Source: Elusimicrobia bacterium CG1_02_37_114
GTDB taxonomy: Bacteria > Elusimicrobiota > Endomicrobiia > CG1-02-37-114
Assembly (NCBI GenBank): GCA_001871125.1
Contig: MNXB01000005.1
Location: 1 to 61,766 of the forward strand
Direction: 5' to 3'
Length of the DNA: 61,766 bases
Shown: positions 29,258 through 38,252 of the stretch, piece after piece
How positions within the stretch are numbered: position 1 is the first letter of the stretch
Layout: every line of letters starts with the position of its first letter
Translations under genes and position numbers: made by a program
Notes under the pieces: generated by a model
The model's input: the letters and a program-made list of their open reading frames with translations, nothing else
What the model was told of the DNA's origin: nothing
The model's database searches: none

Positions 29258-29470
29258 TTATTTTGATCCATTTCTTTTTTTTAAAACTATTCTGCTATCT
29301 GGCATAAGATAATAGATGTTTCCTTGCAATGAAAAAGGCGTGGGTATACCAAGTCTTTTATTCTCTTCTATTATTTTATGATAAGTTTTATTAGCTTTAG
29401 CCATAACGTCTATTAAATTCTTATAAAGTTTTAATGGTAAATTGCTATTCTTTTTTGTATTCTTAGACAT
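29258..29470 (-). CDS. small protein, candidate antitoxin of the zeta-like kinase
   Basis: 70 aa, overlaps the zeta-like gene by 8 nt. Confidence 0.5.
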   Translation of the reverse strand: MSKNTKKNSNLPLKLYKNLIDVMAKANKTYHKIIEENKRLGIPTPFSLQGNIYYLMPDSRIVLKKRNGSK

Positions 29471-30014
29471 TTCTTAAAACCTCCTTAAAAACATCAAATT
29501 CAGAGTTGTCAATTATGTATAATTCTTTTTTATTACCAGCAACTATATTTTTAGGTTCTAATTCATTATTGTTTATGATAGTCCATTCATCAGCAAAAAA
29601 CCTGTAACAGGTCCAAAAATTCTGGATACTTCTACGATAACGTCTTTCTACATCTATGTCTGATACGAAATGCCCGCCCTTTTTTACCCGTTCTTTAATT
29701 CTTTCTAACAATAATTCAATTGGATATGCAAAAAGATAATAAATTGTAATTCTATATTGTTCTTTTTTTAAGTATTCAAACCTCTTCAATAATCCTTTAC
29801 CTGACATTGTAGTCTCAAATGAGAAATCTTTGTTCTGAGAAATACACAGATCTATCATTTTAAGAGATTTCTGACCTGCTTCAATATATGATAGGTTCTC
29901 TGTTTTCTTTATGTCATCTGCATTAATAAACTGAATATTATGTTCAAGAATACTTTTTGCAAGGGTCGTTTTACCAGTTCCATTGGCACCAGAAAAAACT
30001 AAAACTTTTGACAT
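29463..30014 (-). CDS. zeta-toxin-like P-loop kinase
   Basis: MSKVLVFSGANGTGKTTLAKSIL, FINADDI, FETTMSG; start moved to the internal Met after the low-complexity N-terminus. Confidence 0.78.
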   Translation of the reverse strand: MSKVLVFSGANGTGKTTLAKSILEHNIQFINADDIKKTENLSYIEAGQKSLKMIDLCISQNKDFSFETTMSGKGLLKRFEYLKKEQYRITIYYLFAYPIELLLERIKERVKKGGHFVSDIDVERRYRRSIQNFWTCYRFFADEWTIINNNELEPKNIVAGNKKELYIIDNSEFDVFKEVLRNV

Positions 30015-30033
30015 CTTCTTTATCCTTATCTTT

Positions 30034-30891
30034 TTAATTATCTGGTTTGAATAATTTCTGCATTTCCTGTATGAAAGGTGCGGTTTTTGATTTGGAACTA
30101 TACGGCACAAAGTTTTTTCCTTTCAAGCCGGGTAAGATATCGTCCAGTCCGATAGATGAGACTTCTTCTATCTTTTCGTCACCTATTGACCTGAGCACAA
30201 GTGTTATTGTGCCTTTTTGGCTGGCAAATGTTAAAAGAGATGATTCCTGTGGAGTTAAAGCAAGCGTCATAACGGTCGGTTCTTTTTCCTGTTGTATTAC
30301 TGCCGGTAATTCCGCTTTTCTGCCATCATCAGATTTATCAGATGAGCCTATAATTTTCTTGCCGACACTGATAACTTCAATATTTTGTAGCAGTGTTAAT
30401 GTTATACTTGCCGACTTATTTTTGTCTTCATAATCAAATGTGCACAGTATATTTACCCTGTTTCCGGGACGAATCAGACCGCCGAAAGTTGACAGTTCAT
30501 CCACTGGTATTGCGATTGCAGTTTTTCCTTCAGGAATTGCTACTGTCAATCCTCTTTCTTCGTACATACCTATCAATTTAGTCTTTGTAATTTGCTCATT
30601 ACTCAAAATTGGCAGGGTTGTTGCATAAATGGGATTGCCTTTCTCATCCACAAGGTCGGAGATAGAAGTCAGGGCACCCGGCTGGACAAATTCTTTGGGG
30701 GTTTTTACTATCTGTACCAGTTTGTCTTTGAGTAGTGTCCCGCGCGGGATATATCCTTTAGATACAACTACCGGGACAGGTTTCGTTGCCTGCTGATATT
30801 TTTCTTCTAATGAATTGAGATAAAACCAGCATAAGATACCCGCGATGATACCGCATGCCAATGCTATTATCAGTGTTTTCTTTAGTGCCAT
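30034..30891 (-). CDS. cpaB: Flp pilus assembly protein CpaB
   Basis: MALKKTLIIALACGIIAG...PVVVSKGYIPRGTLLKDKLV, GKTAIAIPVDELSTFGGLIRPGNRVNILCT; start at MALKK. Confidence 0.85.
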   Translation of the reverse strand: MALKKTLIIALACGIIAGILCWFYLNSLEEKYQQATKPVPVVVSKGYIPRGTLLKDKLVQIVKTPKEFVQPGALTSISDLVDEKGNPIYATTLPILSNEQITKTKLIGMYEERGLTVAIPEGKTAIAIPVDELSTFGGLIRPGNRVNILCTFDYEDKNKSASITLTLLQNIEVISVGKKIIGSSDKSDDGRKAELPAVIQQEKEPTVMTLALTPQESSLLTFASQKGTITLVLRSIGDEKIEEVSSIGLDDILPGLKGKNFVPYSSKSKTAPFIQEMQKLFKPDN

Positions 30892-30903
30892 AGTGTTTCT
30901 CCT

Positions 30904-30982
30904 AAACGGCAGCGAAGCATGTTTGCCGTTTACCCCAGCGAATTGTTTTATCCCTTGTGTTAGGGGATAAAACAGCGTGGGG
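30904..30982. promoter_or_regulatory. two strong intergenic hairpins between tadE-like and cpaB
   Basis: AAACGGCA...TGCCGTTT (30904-30931); CCCCAGCGAATTGTTTTATCCC...GGGGATAAAACAGCGTGGGG (30933-30982). Confidence 0.55.
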
Positions 30983-30985
30983 TTG

Positions 30986-31420
30986 TCAGCTTTGTGAATT
31001 GTAATACCAGCTATTGTTGTAACATTCACTACGCGCTGAAATAGTGAATGGTTTGGGGAACCCCGGTATATTATATAACAATCTGGGCAATGTCAGGTTG
31101 TAGTTAATACTTACTGAACTTGGCCCCCAGAAATTATTTATGTGGACATCAATATTTTCCTGCCTGATATCATTTAATAAATGTTTTTCAGTAGTAAGGT
31201 AATCAACGATTTCGCCTTTAACCTGGTTTTCGTTGTAATTAGCATGAACGATGAGAAAGACACCGTGTCGCGCTGCCTGGGTAAGTATAATCCATGTTAT
31301 AAAAATACGGGCAAAAAATGTTATAGTTACAAGAAATAATACAAAGAGTGGTATTGCGAATAATGTTTCGACACAAGTTTGTCCAGAGGACTTGCATGCC
31401 GGGATTCCGCATTTGTTAAT
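30986..31420 (-). CDS. TadE-like pilus protein, absent from the ORF track (non-ATG start)
   Basis: Minus translation: INKCGIPACKSSGQTCVETLFAIPLFVLFLVTITFFARIFITWIILTQAARHGVFLIVHANYNENQ...; GGAGG upstream; start ATT (31420) or ATC (31426). Confidence 0.7.
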   Translation of the reverse strand: MNKCGIPACKSSGQTCVETLFAIPLFVLFLVTITFFARIFITWIILTQAARHGVFLIVHANYNENQVKGEIVDYLTTEKHLLNDIRQENIDVHINNFWGPSSVSINYNLTLPRLLYNIPGFPKPFTISARSECYNNSWYYNSQS

Positions 31421-32312
31421 GTTGATAAAGACCTCCTACGGGGACTAACTGTGCGTCCCAGCCTTTCCCTGCTAAAAAAGGCAAATATTCTGATGCGGCG
31501 TATATACCGAGACGTTTACCTTTTTCAGGGAACATAGGCCCTATATCGTTGTAAGGTCTTGATGCAGCGACAGTATATATCTCCGGCATTTTTTTGATAT
31601 TAAAGAAATTTTTTCCGAAAGGATACCCCGGACTTGATTTTTTATATGCTGTGATTATTTGTTTCTTCTTATGAAAATTTTCACTTTGCTCATACCACCG
31701 GTCAGCATTTCTTTCCAGTATACCGCAAAATTGCGGCGGTACAGGTATAGGCCCAAAACCAATTCCAGGTATTATGCCCCATACTGTTCCCCAGTACCAT
31801 ATCTCACCTTTGTTTCTTTCCAGTCCCAATGAAAAACTGCCCGGGGTAGTTAGTATTCCATCCGCTCCTGTCGGTTCACCCCTGCTGTTGAATTCCTGCC
31901 TTCTGGCAACACTCCGGGCATACTGGAAGGCAAGTCCACCGCCATAGGCTTTGTTTATCCCCCCCTGTATTTTTTTAATACCGTCTATATATTGTTTTGC
32001 AGCTTTTGCTCCCCAGTCACAGGGTAGGTAAGGTAGTGGTGTAGGCCACCATACAAACTTAGGGAGGCCTAAAGTAAAAACTGGAATACCAAGCGAGGCG
32101 TTCAATGGGCCTATCATATTCAGTCCCCTTGCTCTGATACAGGCTGCAGTTTGAGCAGCGCAATCGGCAGCATTTTGCATCATTATGCGGTCCTTGACCA
32201 TTTTACCGATGTTAATTAGCATTAGCCATAACATTGAAAGCGAAATAACGCTTAATAATACAAAAACAATAATCTGTCCTTTTTGATTTTTTCTATTCAT
32301 CATTTTTTGCAC
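31416..32312 (-). CDS. TadG/TadE-like Flp pilus protein
   Basis: NRKNQKGQIIVFVLLSVISLSMLWLMLINIGKMVKDRIMMQNAADCAAQTAA. Confidence 0.72.
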   Translation of the reverse strand: MQKMMNRKNQKGQIIVFVLLSVISLSMLWLMLINIGKMVKDRIMMQNAADCAAQTAACIRARGLNMIGPLNASLGIPVFTLGLPKFVWWPTPLPYLPCDWGAKAAKQYIDGIKKIQGGINKAYGGGLAFQYARSVARRQEFNSRGEPTGADGILTTPGSFSLGLERNKGEIWYWGTVWGIIPGIGFGPIPVPPQFCGILERNADRWYEQSENFHKKKQIITAYKKSSPGYPFGKNFFNIKKMPEIYTVAASRPYNDIGPMFPEKGKRLGIYAASEYLPFLAGKGWDAQLVPVGGLYQH

Positions 32313-32733
32313 CTGGATATGATTTATCTAAATATTCTTCTGCAGGTGAGTTTATCATCCTGCAGGCAGCACTGCCGGGTAACAAGCGGAGATTGAATAG
32401 AGAGAAAAAAGCCGGGAACATTACTTCTTGCATGTAATTGATCCTTGCGGTTGTAATTTTAAGATTTCCTTCTATCGGCGTTTCAATTATTTGTGGAACG
32501 GGTATGGCCCGGATGCCTGTTTTAAAGACATAAATCACTGATGCCTGCGGGTTTTTTCTAACTATGTTTGCCCGGCAGGCAGCCTGTGCGGCATCAAATG
32601 CTATTATACGGTTGGTTGAGATAATAAAGATCTGGACAAGGCCGAAATACATACCCATTACGAATAAAATAATCAGCGTCGTTTCAACCAAAGATTGTCC
32701 CGAAGTTGTCCTAAACTCCGTTAAAGGATTCAT
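32293..32733 (-). CDS. TadE-like protein
   Basis: TSGQSLVETTLIILFVMGMYFGLVQIF...AFDAAQAACRA. Confidence 0.72.
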   Translation of the reverse strand: MNPLTEFRTTSGQSLVETTLIILFVMGMYFGLVQIFIISTNRIIAFDAAQAACRANIVRKNPQASVIYVFKTGIRAIPVPQIIETPIEGNLKITTARINYMQEVMFPAFFSLFNLRLLPGSAACRMINSPAEEYLDKSYPGAKNDE

Positions 32734-32912
32734 GGAAAAGTTCCCCGCACTATTCCTGTCCGCACATCCGCAATTCTATAAAAATATCCCGATAAAGCTT
32801 TTGAAAATAGTTTGTTAATGCCCAATGTCATAAAGCAAATCATCCAGACAAGAAGTATGTATTCCACCAATGCTTGCCCGTTTGACAGGCGGACCTGCCC
32901 GTTTTTATTCAT
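32730..32912 (-). CDS. Flp-like small pilin
   Basis: SNGQALVEYILLVWMICFMTLGINKLF. Confidence 0.62.
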   Translation of the reverse strand: MNKNGQVRLSNGQALVEYILLVWMICFMTLGINKLFSKALSGYFYRIADVRTGIVRGTFP

Positions 32913-32915
32913 TAT

Positions 32916-33662
32916 TTATGTTTCTTCTAAAATGGTTGGTGTTACAAATATAACAATTGAGGTTTTTTTGGTAATTATTTTGTTTTTGCCAAATAGCACA
33001 CCCAATACCGGAATATCAGCTAATAACGGCACACCAACTTTTATTCTTTCTTTTCTTGTCTGGTTCAACCCGGCTATTGTTATAGTCGCACCGGATTTTA
33101 TGTTCAACTCTGAACTGATTGACCTTGAAAGTATTCCCGGGACAATGTTGCCACTGAGACTAACAAATACACTTTCATCAGGACAGGACACTTCTGATTT
33201 GAGTTCAACATCAATGGAATCCTCTGATTTTATAACTGGTTTTATTTCTAAGACAACCCCGTACTTTTTAAATTGAACACTTACCTGCCCGTTCGCTCCG
33301 GCAACAATGTAAGGTATCTCCCCGCCGGCGTTAAAACTTGCAGTTGTATTGTTCTTTGTTACTAATTTAGGATTTGCAAGAAGGTCAGCAGCACCTTTTT
33401 CCATAAGTAATTTAAGGTCAGCGTATATCCTGGTTAATCTTGTAAAATCACCGACAGCAAAAACGCCGGGGATACTGCTTTCCTCTGCTCTTATTGCATC
33501 AATCCAGTTGATTCCGAACTGGTGGGATAGGTTGGTATCCACTTCAACTATTTCAACAGCTATCTGCACAAGTTTTTCTTCCGCATGGACATAAGACGTG
33601 AATCCTGCAATAGTAGTTAAAAATATTATCTTGAAATATTTTAACATTAGTTGGTTACTCAA
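32916..33662 (-). CDS. secretin-domain protein (CpaC/RcpA or PilQ-like C-terminal domain only)
   Basis: VEIVEVDTNLSHQFGINW, LLANPKLVTKNNTTASFNAGGEIPY, VPLLADIPVLGVLFGKN; 248 aa. Confidence 0.85.
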   Translation of the reverse strand: MSNQLMLKYFKIIFLTTIAGFTSYVHAEEKLVQIAVEIVEVDTNLSHQFGINWIDAIRAEESSIPGVFAVGDFTRLTRIYADLKLLMEKGAADLLANPKLVTKNNTTASFNAGGEIPYIVAGANGQVSVQFKKYGVVLEIKPVIKSEDSIDVELKSEVSCPDESVFVSLSGNIVPGILSRSISSELNIKSGATITIAGLNQTRKERIKVGVPLLADIPVLGVLFGKNKIITKKTSIVIFVTPTILEET

Positions 33663-33664
33663 AA

Positions 33665-33847
33665 TTATTGAAACTTTTCACCAGCAGACTTTGCTGAACT
33701 TACCTCGTTTTCTATTGTTTCTGCCGTGTCTTTGTAGGACTTACTGACTTTCTTGCCGAAAATTTTTAGTGCTGCAATGACAAGTATTGCAATCAAAGCA
33801 ACAATAAGTATGTATTCAACCAGTCCCTGACCCGCTCTTTTCTTCAT
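33665..33847 (-). CDS. flp: Flp family type IVb pilin
   Basis: MKKRAGQGLVEYILIVALIAILVIAALKIFGKKV. Confidence 0.85.
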   Translation of the reverse strand: MKKRAGQGLVEYILIVALIAILVIAALKIFGKKVSKSYKDTAETIENEVSSAKSAGEKFQ

Positions 33848-34185
33848 TTTATTTTCACCCCCTCTAAATTTTTATAGTTTTCCATAAGTTGTTTTACCTG
33901 TTCTTTATAAGCTTCAGGAACCCCTTCACCTATTTCCGGAGATGAGAGTTGCTGTTTGCTTTTTTGTGTTATTTGTTCAGAAATAAAAGCGATTAACAGG
34001 CCCACAATAGCAGAAATCAGTAAAATTAATAAAGCAGCTTTAAATTCTAATGGGGATATAAAAATACGTTTTCTTTTAAGTTTTTTATTGTGAGAGTTAT
34101 GGATATGTTTTGGTGCCACCGGTAGTTTGCCGGGTGAAACCCACACTTTGTTGTGGAGGTCCCCCAAATTATCGTTGTTTTTCAT
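33844..34185 (-). CDS. hypothetical single-TM protein in the Tad locus
   Basis: 113 aa; overlaps flp by 4 nt. Confidence 0.5.
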   Translation of the reverse strand: MKNNDNLGDLHNKVWVSPGKLPVAPKHIHNSHNKKLKRKRIFISPLEFKAALLILLISAIVGLLIAFISEQITQKSKQQLSSPEIGEGVPEAYKEQVKQLMENYKNLEGVKIK

Positions 34186-34201
34186 CCGAAAATGCCTCTC
34201 A

Positions 34202-34918
34202 TTATGGAGTCCCCGACGGATTCTCTGCAGGGACTTCCCCTTCAGGTTCTTTTGCCGTGCCGGGCAGAGGTTTACCCGATATAGCAGCCATTCTTATTTG
34301 TGCTTTCTGTGACCATGTTTCTCCGGGGTAAAGTGTCACAAGTTTTTCATAAGTTTGCATTGCGTCATTCAATGCTCCGGTAAATTCATAGACTCTCGCC
34401 AGTGATTCATAAGTTCTTCCTGTAACATAGTGGTCCGGGAATTTATCAATAAGTTCTTTGTACGTGTTTATCGCTTCCTGGTAATTGTCCAGGGACTCCA
34501 ATGAATTACCCATACCTAAATATGCAGAGGGCATAATGTCCCCCGGTTTCCCAATTTTTATAATTTCTTTGTAAATATCTATGGCCTGTTTATAGTCTCT
34601 GTTCTTGTATAGTATGTCAGCTTTGCTTAATCGTGCATATTGTGCCGATGTTGAGTTTCCAGCCTGTTGTATTATCTGGTTGAGCAGGTCTAAACCCTGA
34701 TTTATTAGATTATTCTGTATATATCCCTGTGCCATTGAAAGTTTATCCCAGGAAGTTTCCTTGATACTTTTTTGTTTGGAAAAAATGTATACGGTAAGTG
34801 CTGTAGCTATAATAACTACTGCTGATACGGAGATAACAACTTCCCTGTGTTTTTTTATCCAGTCAATTGCAGTAAGTATTGCGTCAGTGAGGTCAATCTT
34901 TTTATCCTGGCGATCCAT
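34202..34918 (-). CDS. membrane-anchored TPR protein (YfgM/BamD-like)
   Basis: N-terminal TM then TPRs (YKQAIDIYKEIIKIG, YQEAINTYKELIDKFP). Confidence 0.75.
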   Translation of the reverse strand: MDRQDKKIDLTDAILTAIDWIKKHREVVISVSAVVIIATALTVYIFSKQKSIKETSWDKLSMAQGYIQNNLINQGLDLLNQIIQQAGNSTSAQYARLSKADILYKNRDYKQAIDIYKEIIKIGKPGDIMPSAYLGMGNSLESLDNYQEAINTYKELIDKFPDHYVTGRTYESLARVYEFTGALNDAMQTYEKLVTLYPGETWSQKAQIRMAAISGKPLPGTAKEPEGEVPAENPSGTP

Positions 34919-34935
34919 TTTTTAATTCGCAAATA

Positions 34936-35010
34936 TGCCCCTGGCCGGATTCGAACCGTCAGTCTTCTCCTTAGGAGGGAGCCGCTCTATCCAGATTGAG
35001 CTACAGGGGC
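34936..35010 (-). tRNA. tRNA-Arg(CCT)
   Basis: GCCCCTGTAGCTCAATCTGGATAGAGCGGCTCC-CTCCTAA-GGAG...GGTTCGAATCC...CAGGGGCA. Confidence 0.88.
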
Positions 35011-35011
35011 G

Positions 35012-35527
35012 CTAATATTTTATCAGGGAATATATTTTATAGCCCTTAAGTTTTTGGCGAGGTTTCAGAAACGACAGTTCTATAATAAAAGCTAACCCGA
35101 CAATTTTTCCGCCAAGTTTCTCAACTATTTCTGCGACAGATTTTGCAGTCCCGCCTGTTGCAAGCACATCATCAACAATCAGTACGTTTTCACCCTGTCT
35201 TATAGCGTCCTTATGGATTTCAAGCGTGTCCTGACCATACTCAAGGTTATATGTTATACTGATGGTTTCATACGGTAATTTACCCTTTTTTCGGACAGGG
35301 ACAAAGCCACAATTAAGTTTATATGCCACCGCGCTTCCGAATATAAAACCGCGAGATTCCATACTTACGACCCTATGGATTTTTTTGTTTTTGAAATGAG
35401 ATGAAAGTTTATCCACGGTTTGCTTAAATGCTTTGTTATTGTTTAACAAAGGCGTGATGTCTTTGAAAACAATACCTTTTTTTGGAAAATCAGGCACATC
35501 CCGTATAACTTTTTTCAGGTTTTCCAT
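35012..35527 (-). CDS. apt: adenine phosphoribosyltransferase
   Basis: VLIVDDVLATGGTAKS, MESRGFIFGSAVAYKL. Confidence 0.93.
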   Translation of the reverse strand: MENLKKVIRDVPDFPKKGIVFKDITPLLNNNKAFKQTVDKLSSHFKNKKIHRVVSMESRGFIFGSAVAYKLNCGFVPVRKKGKLPYETISITYNLEYGQDTLEIHKDAIRQGENVLIVDDVLATGGTAKSVAEIVEKLGGKIVGLAFIIELSFLKPRQKLKGYKIYSLIKY

Positions 35528-35530
35528 TTT

Positions 35531-36358
35531 TTATATAAACCTCATTTTATATGCAATCCATTGTAGTCTTTTCTGTGCACGTTTTTCTAATTGACGGATA
35601 CGTTCTCTGGATAAATGGAATTTTTTACCAAGTTGTTCTAATGTTAATATTTTGTTATCTTTTAAGCCAAAACGTAATTCAAGTATCCTGCGTTCACGGG
35701 GTGGAAGTTGACCGAGAGCTTTATCCATTTCATCATAGGTTCTTAGTGAAGCAATTAGATTTTCCGGGGTATCGGTGCTTGAGTCTTTCAGGACATCCTT
35801 AACAAAAAGTTCACCATCTTCGTCAATGGGTGTTTCAAGAGAACCTATCCCGTGCGATATTTCAATTGTATCAGTTATGTTCTTGAGCTGTTTAACTGAA
35901 AAATTTAATTCCTGCGCCATTTCGGCTAATGTAGGGGACCTGCCAAGTTCACCATGGAGATGTTCCCAGTTTTTTATCCATTTCTTTAATGATTCCCAGA
36001 TATGAGACGGTATTCGGATAGTTTTAGATTGCTCTTCAATCGCACGACGGATGGATTGTTCAATCCAGTAAGTCGCATAGGTTGATAGTAAAACTTTTTT
36101 TCCTGGTTTGTATTTTTTGATTGCACGCATAAGTCCGAGGTTACCTTCTTCTACTAAATCCAGTAAATCTATCCCCGGTCGGCAATATTTTTTTGCTAAG
36201 GGTAATACCAGATGCAGGTTTGATTCTATTATTTTTTTTGTCGCTTTAGAATTGCCCTTTTTTGCCTTTAAGAAAAGTTTTTTGAATTCCTGCTTGGACA
36301 GTTTAGGAATTTTATCCACCCTTGAAAGATATGTGTCTGCAATACCCCTTATTCTCAT
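35531..36358 (-). CDS. RNA polymerase sigma-70 family factor
   Basis: DLVEEGNLGLMRAIKKYKPGKKVLLSTYATYWIEQSIRRAI; C-terminal LGKKFHLSRERIRQLEKRAQKRL. Confidence 0.93.
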   Translation of the reverse strand: MRIRGIADTYLSRVDKIPKLSKQEFKKLFLKAKKGNSKATKKIIESNLHLVLPLAKKYCRPGIDLLDLVEEGNLGLMRAIKKYKPGKKVLLSTYATYWIEQSIRRAIEEQSKTIRIPSHIWESLKKWIKNWEHLHGELGRSPTLAEMAQELNFSVKQLKNITDTIEISHGIGSLETPIDEDGELFVKDVLKDSSTDTPENLIASLRTYDEMDKALGQLPPRERRILELRFGLKDNKILTLEQLGKKFHLSRERIRQLEKRAQKRLQWIAYKMRFI

Positions 36359-36369
36359 AATGAGCCCAT

Positions 36370-37038
36370 TCAGGTCACAAGCGTTACGCCAAACACAAAA
36401 TTGTCAAAAAGAGTTTTTATATTACCGATATTGACAATAAACAAATCAATTTTAATGTCCGGTGATAACAGGACTCTCCAGCCGAAGTTTGATTCATTGG
36501 TGGATGAATTCCAGTCCAATAAAAAATATGAATGTTTTGTTGGGTAACCAACACACAAGAACTGATTTAATTCCCATTCCTCTTTATTCATAAGAGAGTT
36601 GCTATAGTTCATTCCTGTCTGCAATACAGCGTTAGCTAGATTACTGAAATCTCTGGCTACAACCAGATAATATTCCTGGTGCTGTTTATAATATATTCCA
36701 AATGAAAAGTCCAGTGGTTGATTAAATGGATGTTGTCTTCGTAGAAGATGATATTTTGTATGGATTGCCATTTCAGACATTTTTTGTTTGAATAAATCTA
36801 TGGTGAAGTCCCTGTATTCTTTCAGGTCAACGGCCACCCCCGCTTCGCATTGTGAATTAAATCCATAGTTAAAGCCAATATAAAATTTATGAAGTCCGAA
36901 AGTAAATTCCCTTTCGTTTACAGTATACGGGGAAGGTGTAAGTATGTTGCCCGTGTAGCCATATAAACTCTGTGCATTAACAAGGTATCCATAGGTATCC
37001 TGCTTGCCAAAGGAATAACTTGCACTACAAACTATCAA
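36370..37038 (-). CDS. hypothetical secreted/outer-membrane-like protein
   Basis: 222 aa with aromatic/beta-rich pattern. Confidence 0.5.
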   Translation of the reverse strand: MIVCSASYSFGKQDTYGYLVNAQSLYGYTGNILTPSPYTVNEREFTFGLHKFYIGFNYGFNSQCEAGVAVDLKEYRDFTIDLFKQKMSEMAIHTKYHLLRRQHPFNQPLDFSFGIYYKQHQEYYLVVARDFSNLANAVLQTGMNYSNSLMNKEEWELNQFLCVGYPTKHSYFLLDWNSSTNESNFGWRVLLSPDIKIDLFIVNIGNIKTLFDNFVFGVTLVT

Positions 37039-37295
37039 TACATAAAAAGCCAGAGCATAAATAGTTTTTAAAATTATATACCCTCCATGCCCATAACAAT
37101 TTCAGATATTTATAATTTCCTAATACTTTGAAAAATTATACTACTTAAATACAAAAAAGTCAATAACAATATACATTTTTTGTTTTTAATCTTGCAAATT
37201 TAATAAAAAAAATGTAAAATCTAAATGTCCATAAGGATAAGAGACAATATCTTTATTTCATACATATCGTATAGAAAATTGGGCAAATACTAAAG

Positions 37296-37685
37296 ATGAA
37301 CAAAATCCTGATAGTTGATGATGATGAAGAAATTGTAAGCTTTCTAGAAGTTGTTCTTCAACAGAAAAACTATCAGGTAATCACCGCTTGCAATGGACAG
37401 GAAGGATTAAAAAAAGCCAAGGAGAATATACCTGACCTGGCACTGGTAGACATTATGATGCCGATTATGAATGGTCATGAATTATGTGAAAAGTTAAAGG
37501 ACGACCCGGACACTAAACATATTCCGATAATTATAATAACTGGTAGGGAGATGTTAGACGATGAAGTTGATAAAATACTGGAAAGAAGGGCTGATTGGTA
37601 TATGCCAAAACCCTTTGATATTAAATATTTGTTAGAGAAAATAGAAAGTCTCATTATTAAGAAACAGAGACTCAACCCCAGATAA
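37296..37685 (+). CDS. stand-alone response regulator receiver domain
   Basis: MNKILIVDDDEEIVSFLE...LALVDIMMPIMNGHELC...IIIITG...KPFDIKYLL. Confidence 0.93.
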   Translation: MNKILIVDDDEEIVSFLEVVLQQKNYQVITACNGQEGLKKAKENIPDLALVDIMMPIMNGHELCEKLKDDPDTKHIPIIIITGREMLDDEVDKILERRADWYMPKPFDIKYLLEKIESLIIKKQRLNPR

Positions 37686-37887
37686 AAAATTTTTTTTGGG
37701 GGGGGGTATTTACATTTTCATTATAATATGCTATAATTATAGCGTTGTGAAGTTTGAAATTACAGAATTCTTCATGTTTACAATTCCAATGGAGCTGTAT
37801 TTCTCACCAGAAATCAGTATCATTTCTTGTAAAACAATCTTGTAATATTTTCAAAAAATTAGCTTCACATGGGTAGGTGATTTTTTA

Positions 37888-38085
37888 ATGAAGGGCACAG
37901 TAAAATGGTTCAATTCTGGTAAGGGATATGGATTCATTTCAACCGAAGAGGGCAAGGACATATTTGTACACTTCTCATCAATTAAGGGAGATGGTTACAA
38001 AAGCCTTAATGAGGGAGACAAGGTTGAATTCGAAATAACTACCGACCAGAAGGGTGACAAGGCAAAAGATGTTGTAAGGATATAA
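37888..38085 (+). CDS. cold shock protein (CspA family)
   Basis: [32 protein letters not shown]. Confidence 0.97.
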   Translation: MKGTVKWFNSGKGYGFISTEEGKDIFVHFSSIKGDGYKSLNEGDKVEFEITTDQKGDKAKDVVRI

Positions 38086-38111
38086 GAGTCTCGTATCTTA
38101 CACAAATAAAA

Positions 38112-38145
38112 AGCCATCCTGATTAATTTCAGGATGGTTTTTTTA
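38112..38145 (+). terminator. Rho-independent terminator
   Basis: CCATCCTGAttaattTCAGGATGG followed by a T7 run, just after the csp gene. Confidence 0.9.
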
Positions 38146-38169
38146 TTCTTTACGGTCTTCAGGTTCCAA

Positions 38170-38199
38170 TTGACAAAAATAGTTTATGTATGTTATAAT
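38170..38199 (+). promoter_or_regulatory. sigma70 promoter TTGACA-N18-TATAAT
   Basis: Read directly. Confidence 0.65.
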
Positions 38200-38252
38200 A
38201 AGACGTAGAATATAAATAAATCAGAACATACAATAAGATTCAGGGAGGAGCG

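Noticed and set aside
30047-30628. Several plus-strand ORFs opposite cpaB, and similar antisense ORFs throughout (e.g. 1369-1971, 45347-46395, 58149-60806)
   Set aside because: Opposite strand of well-supported genes, no recognisable motifs or independent initiation signals
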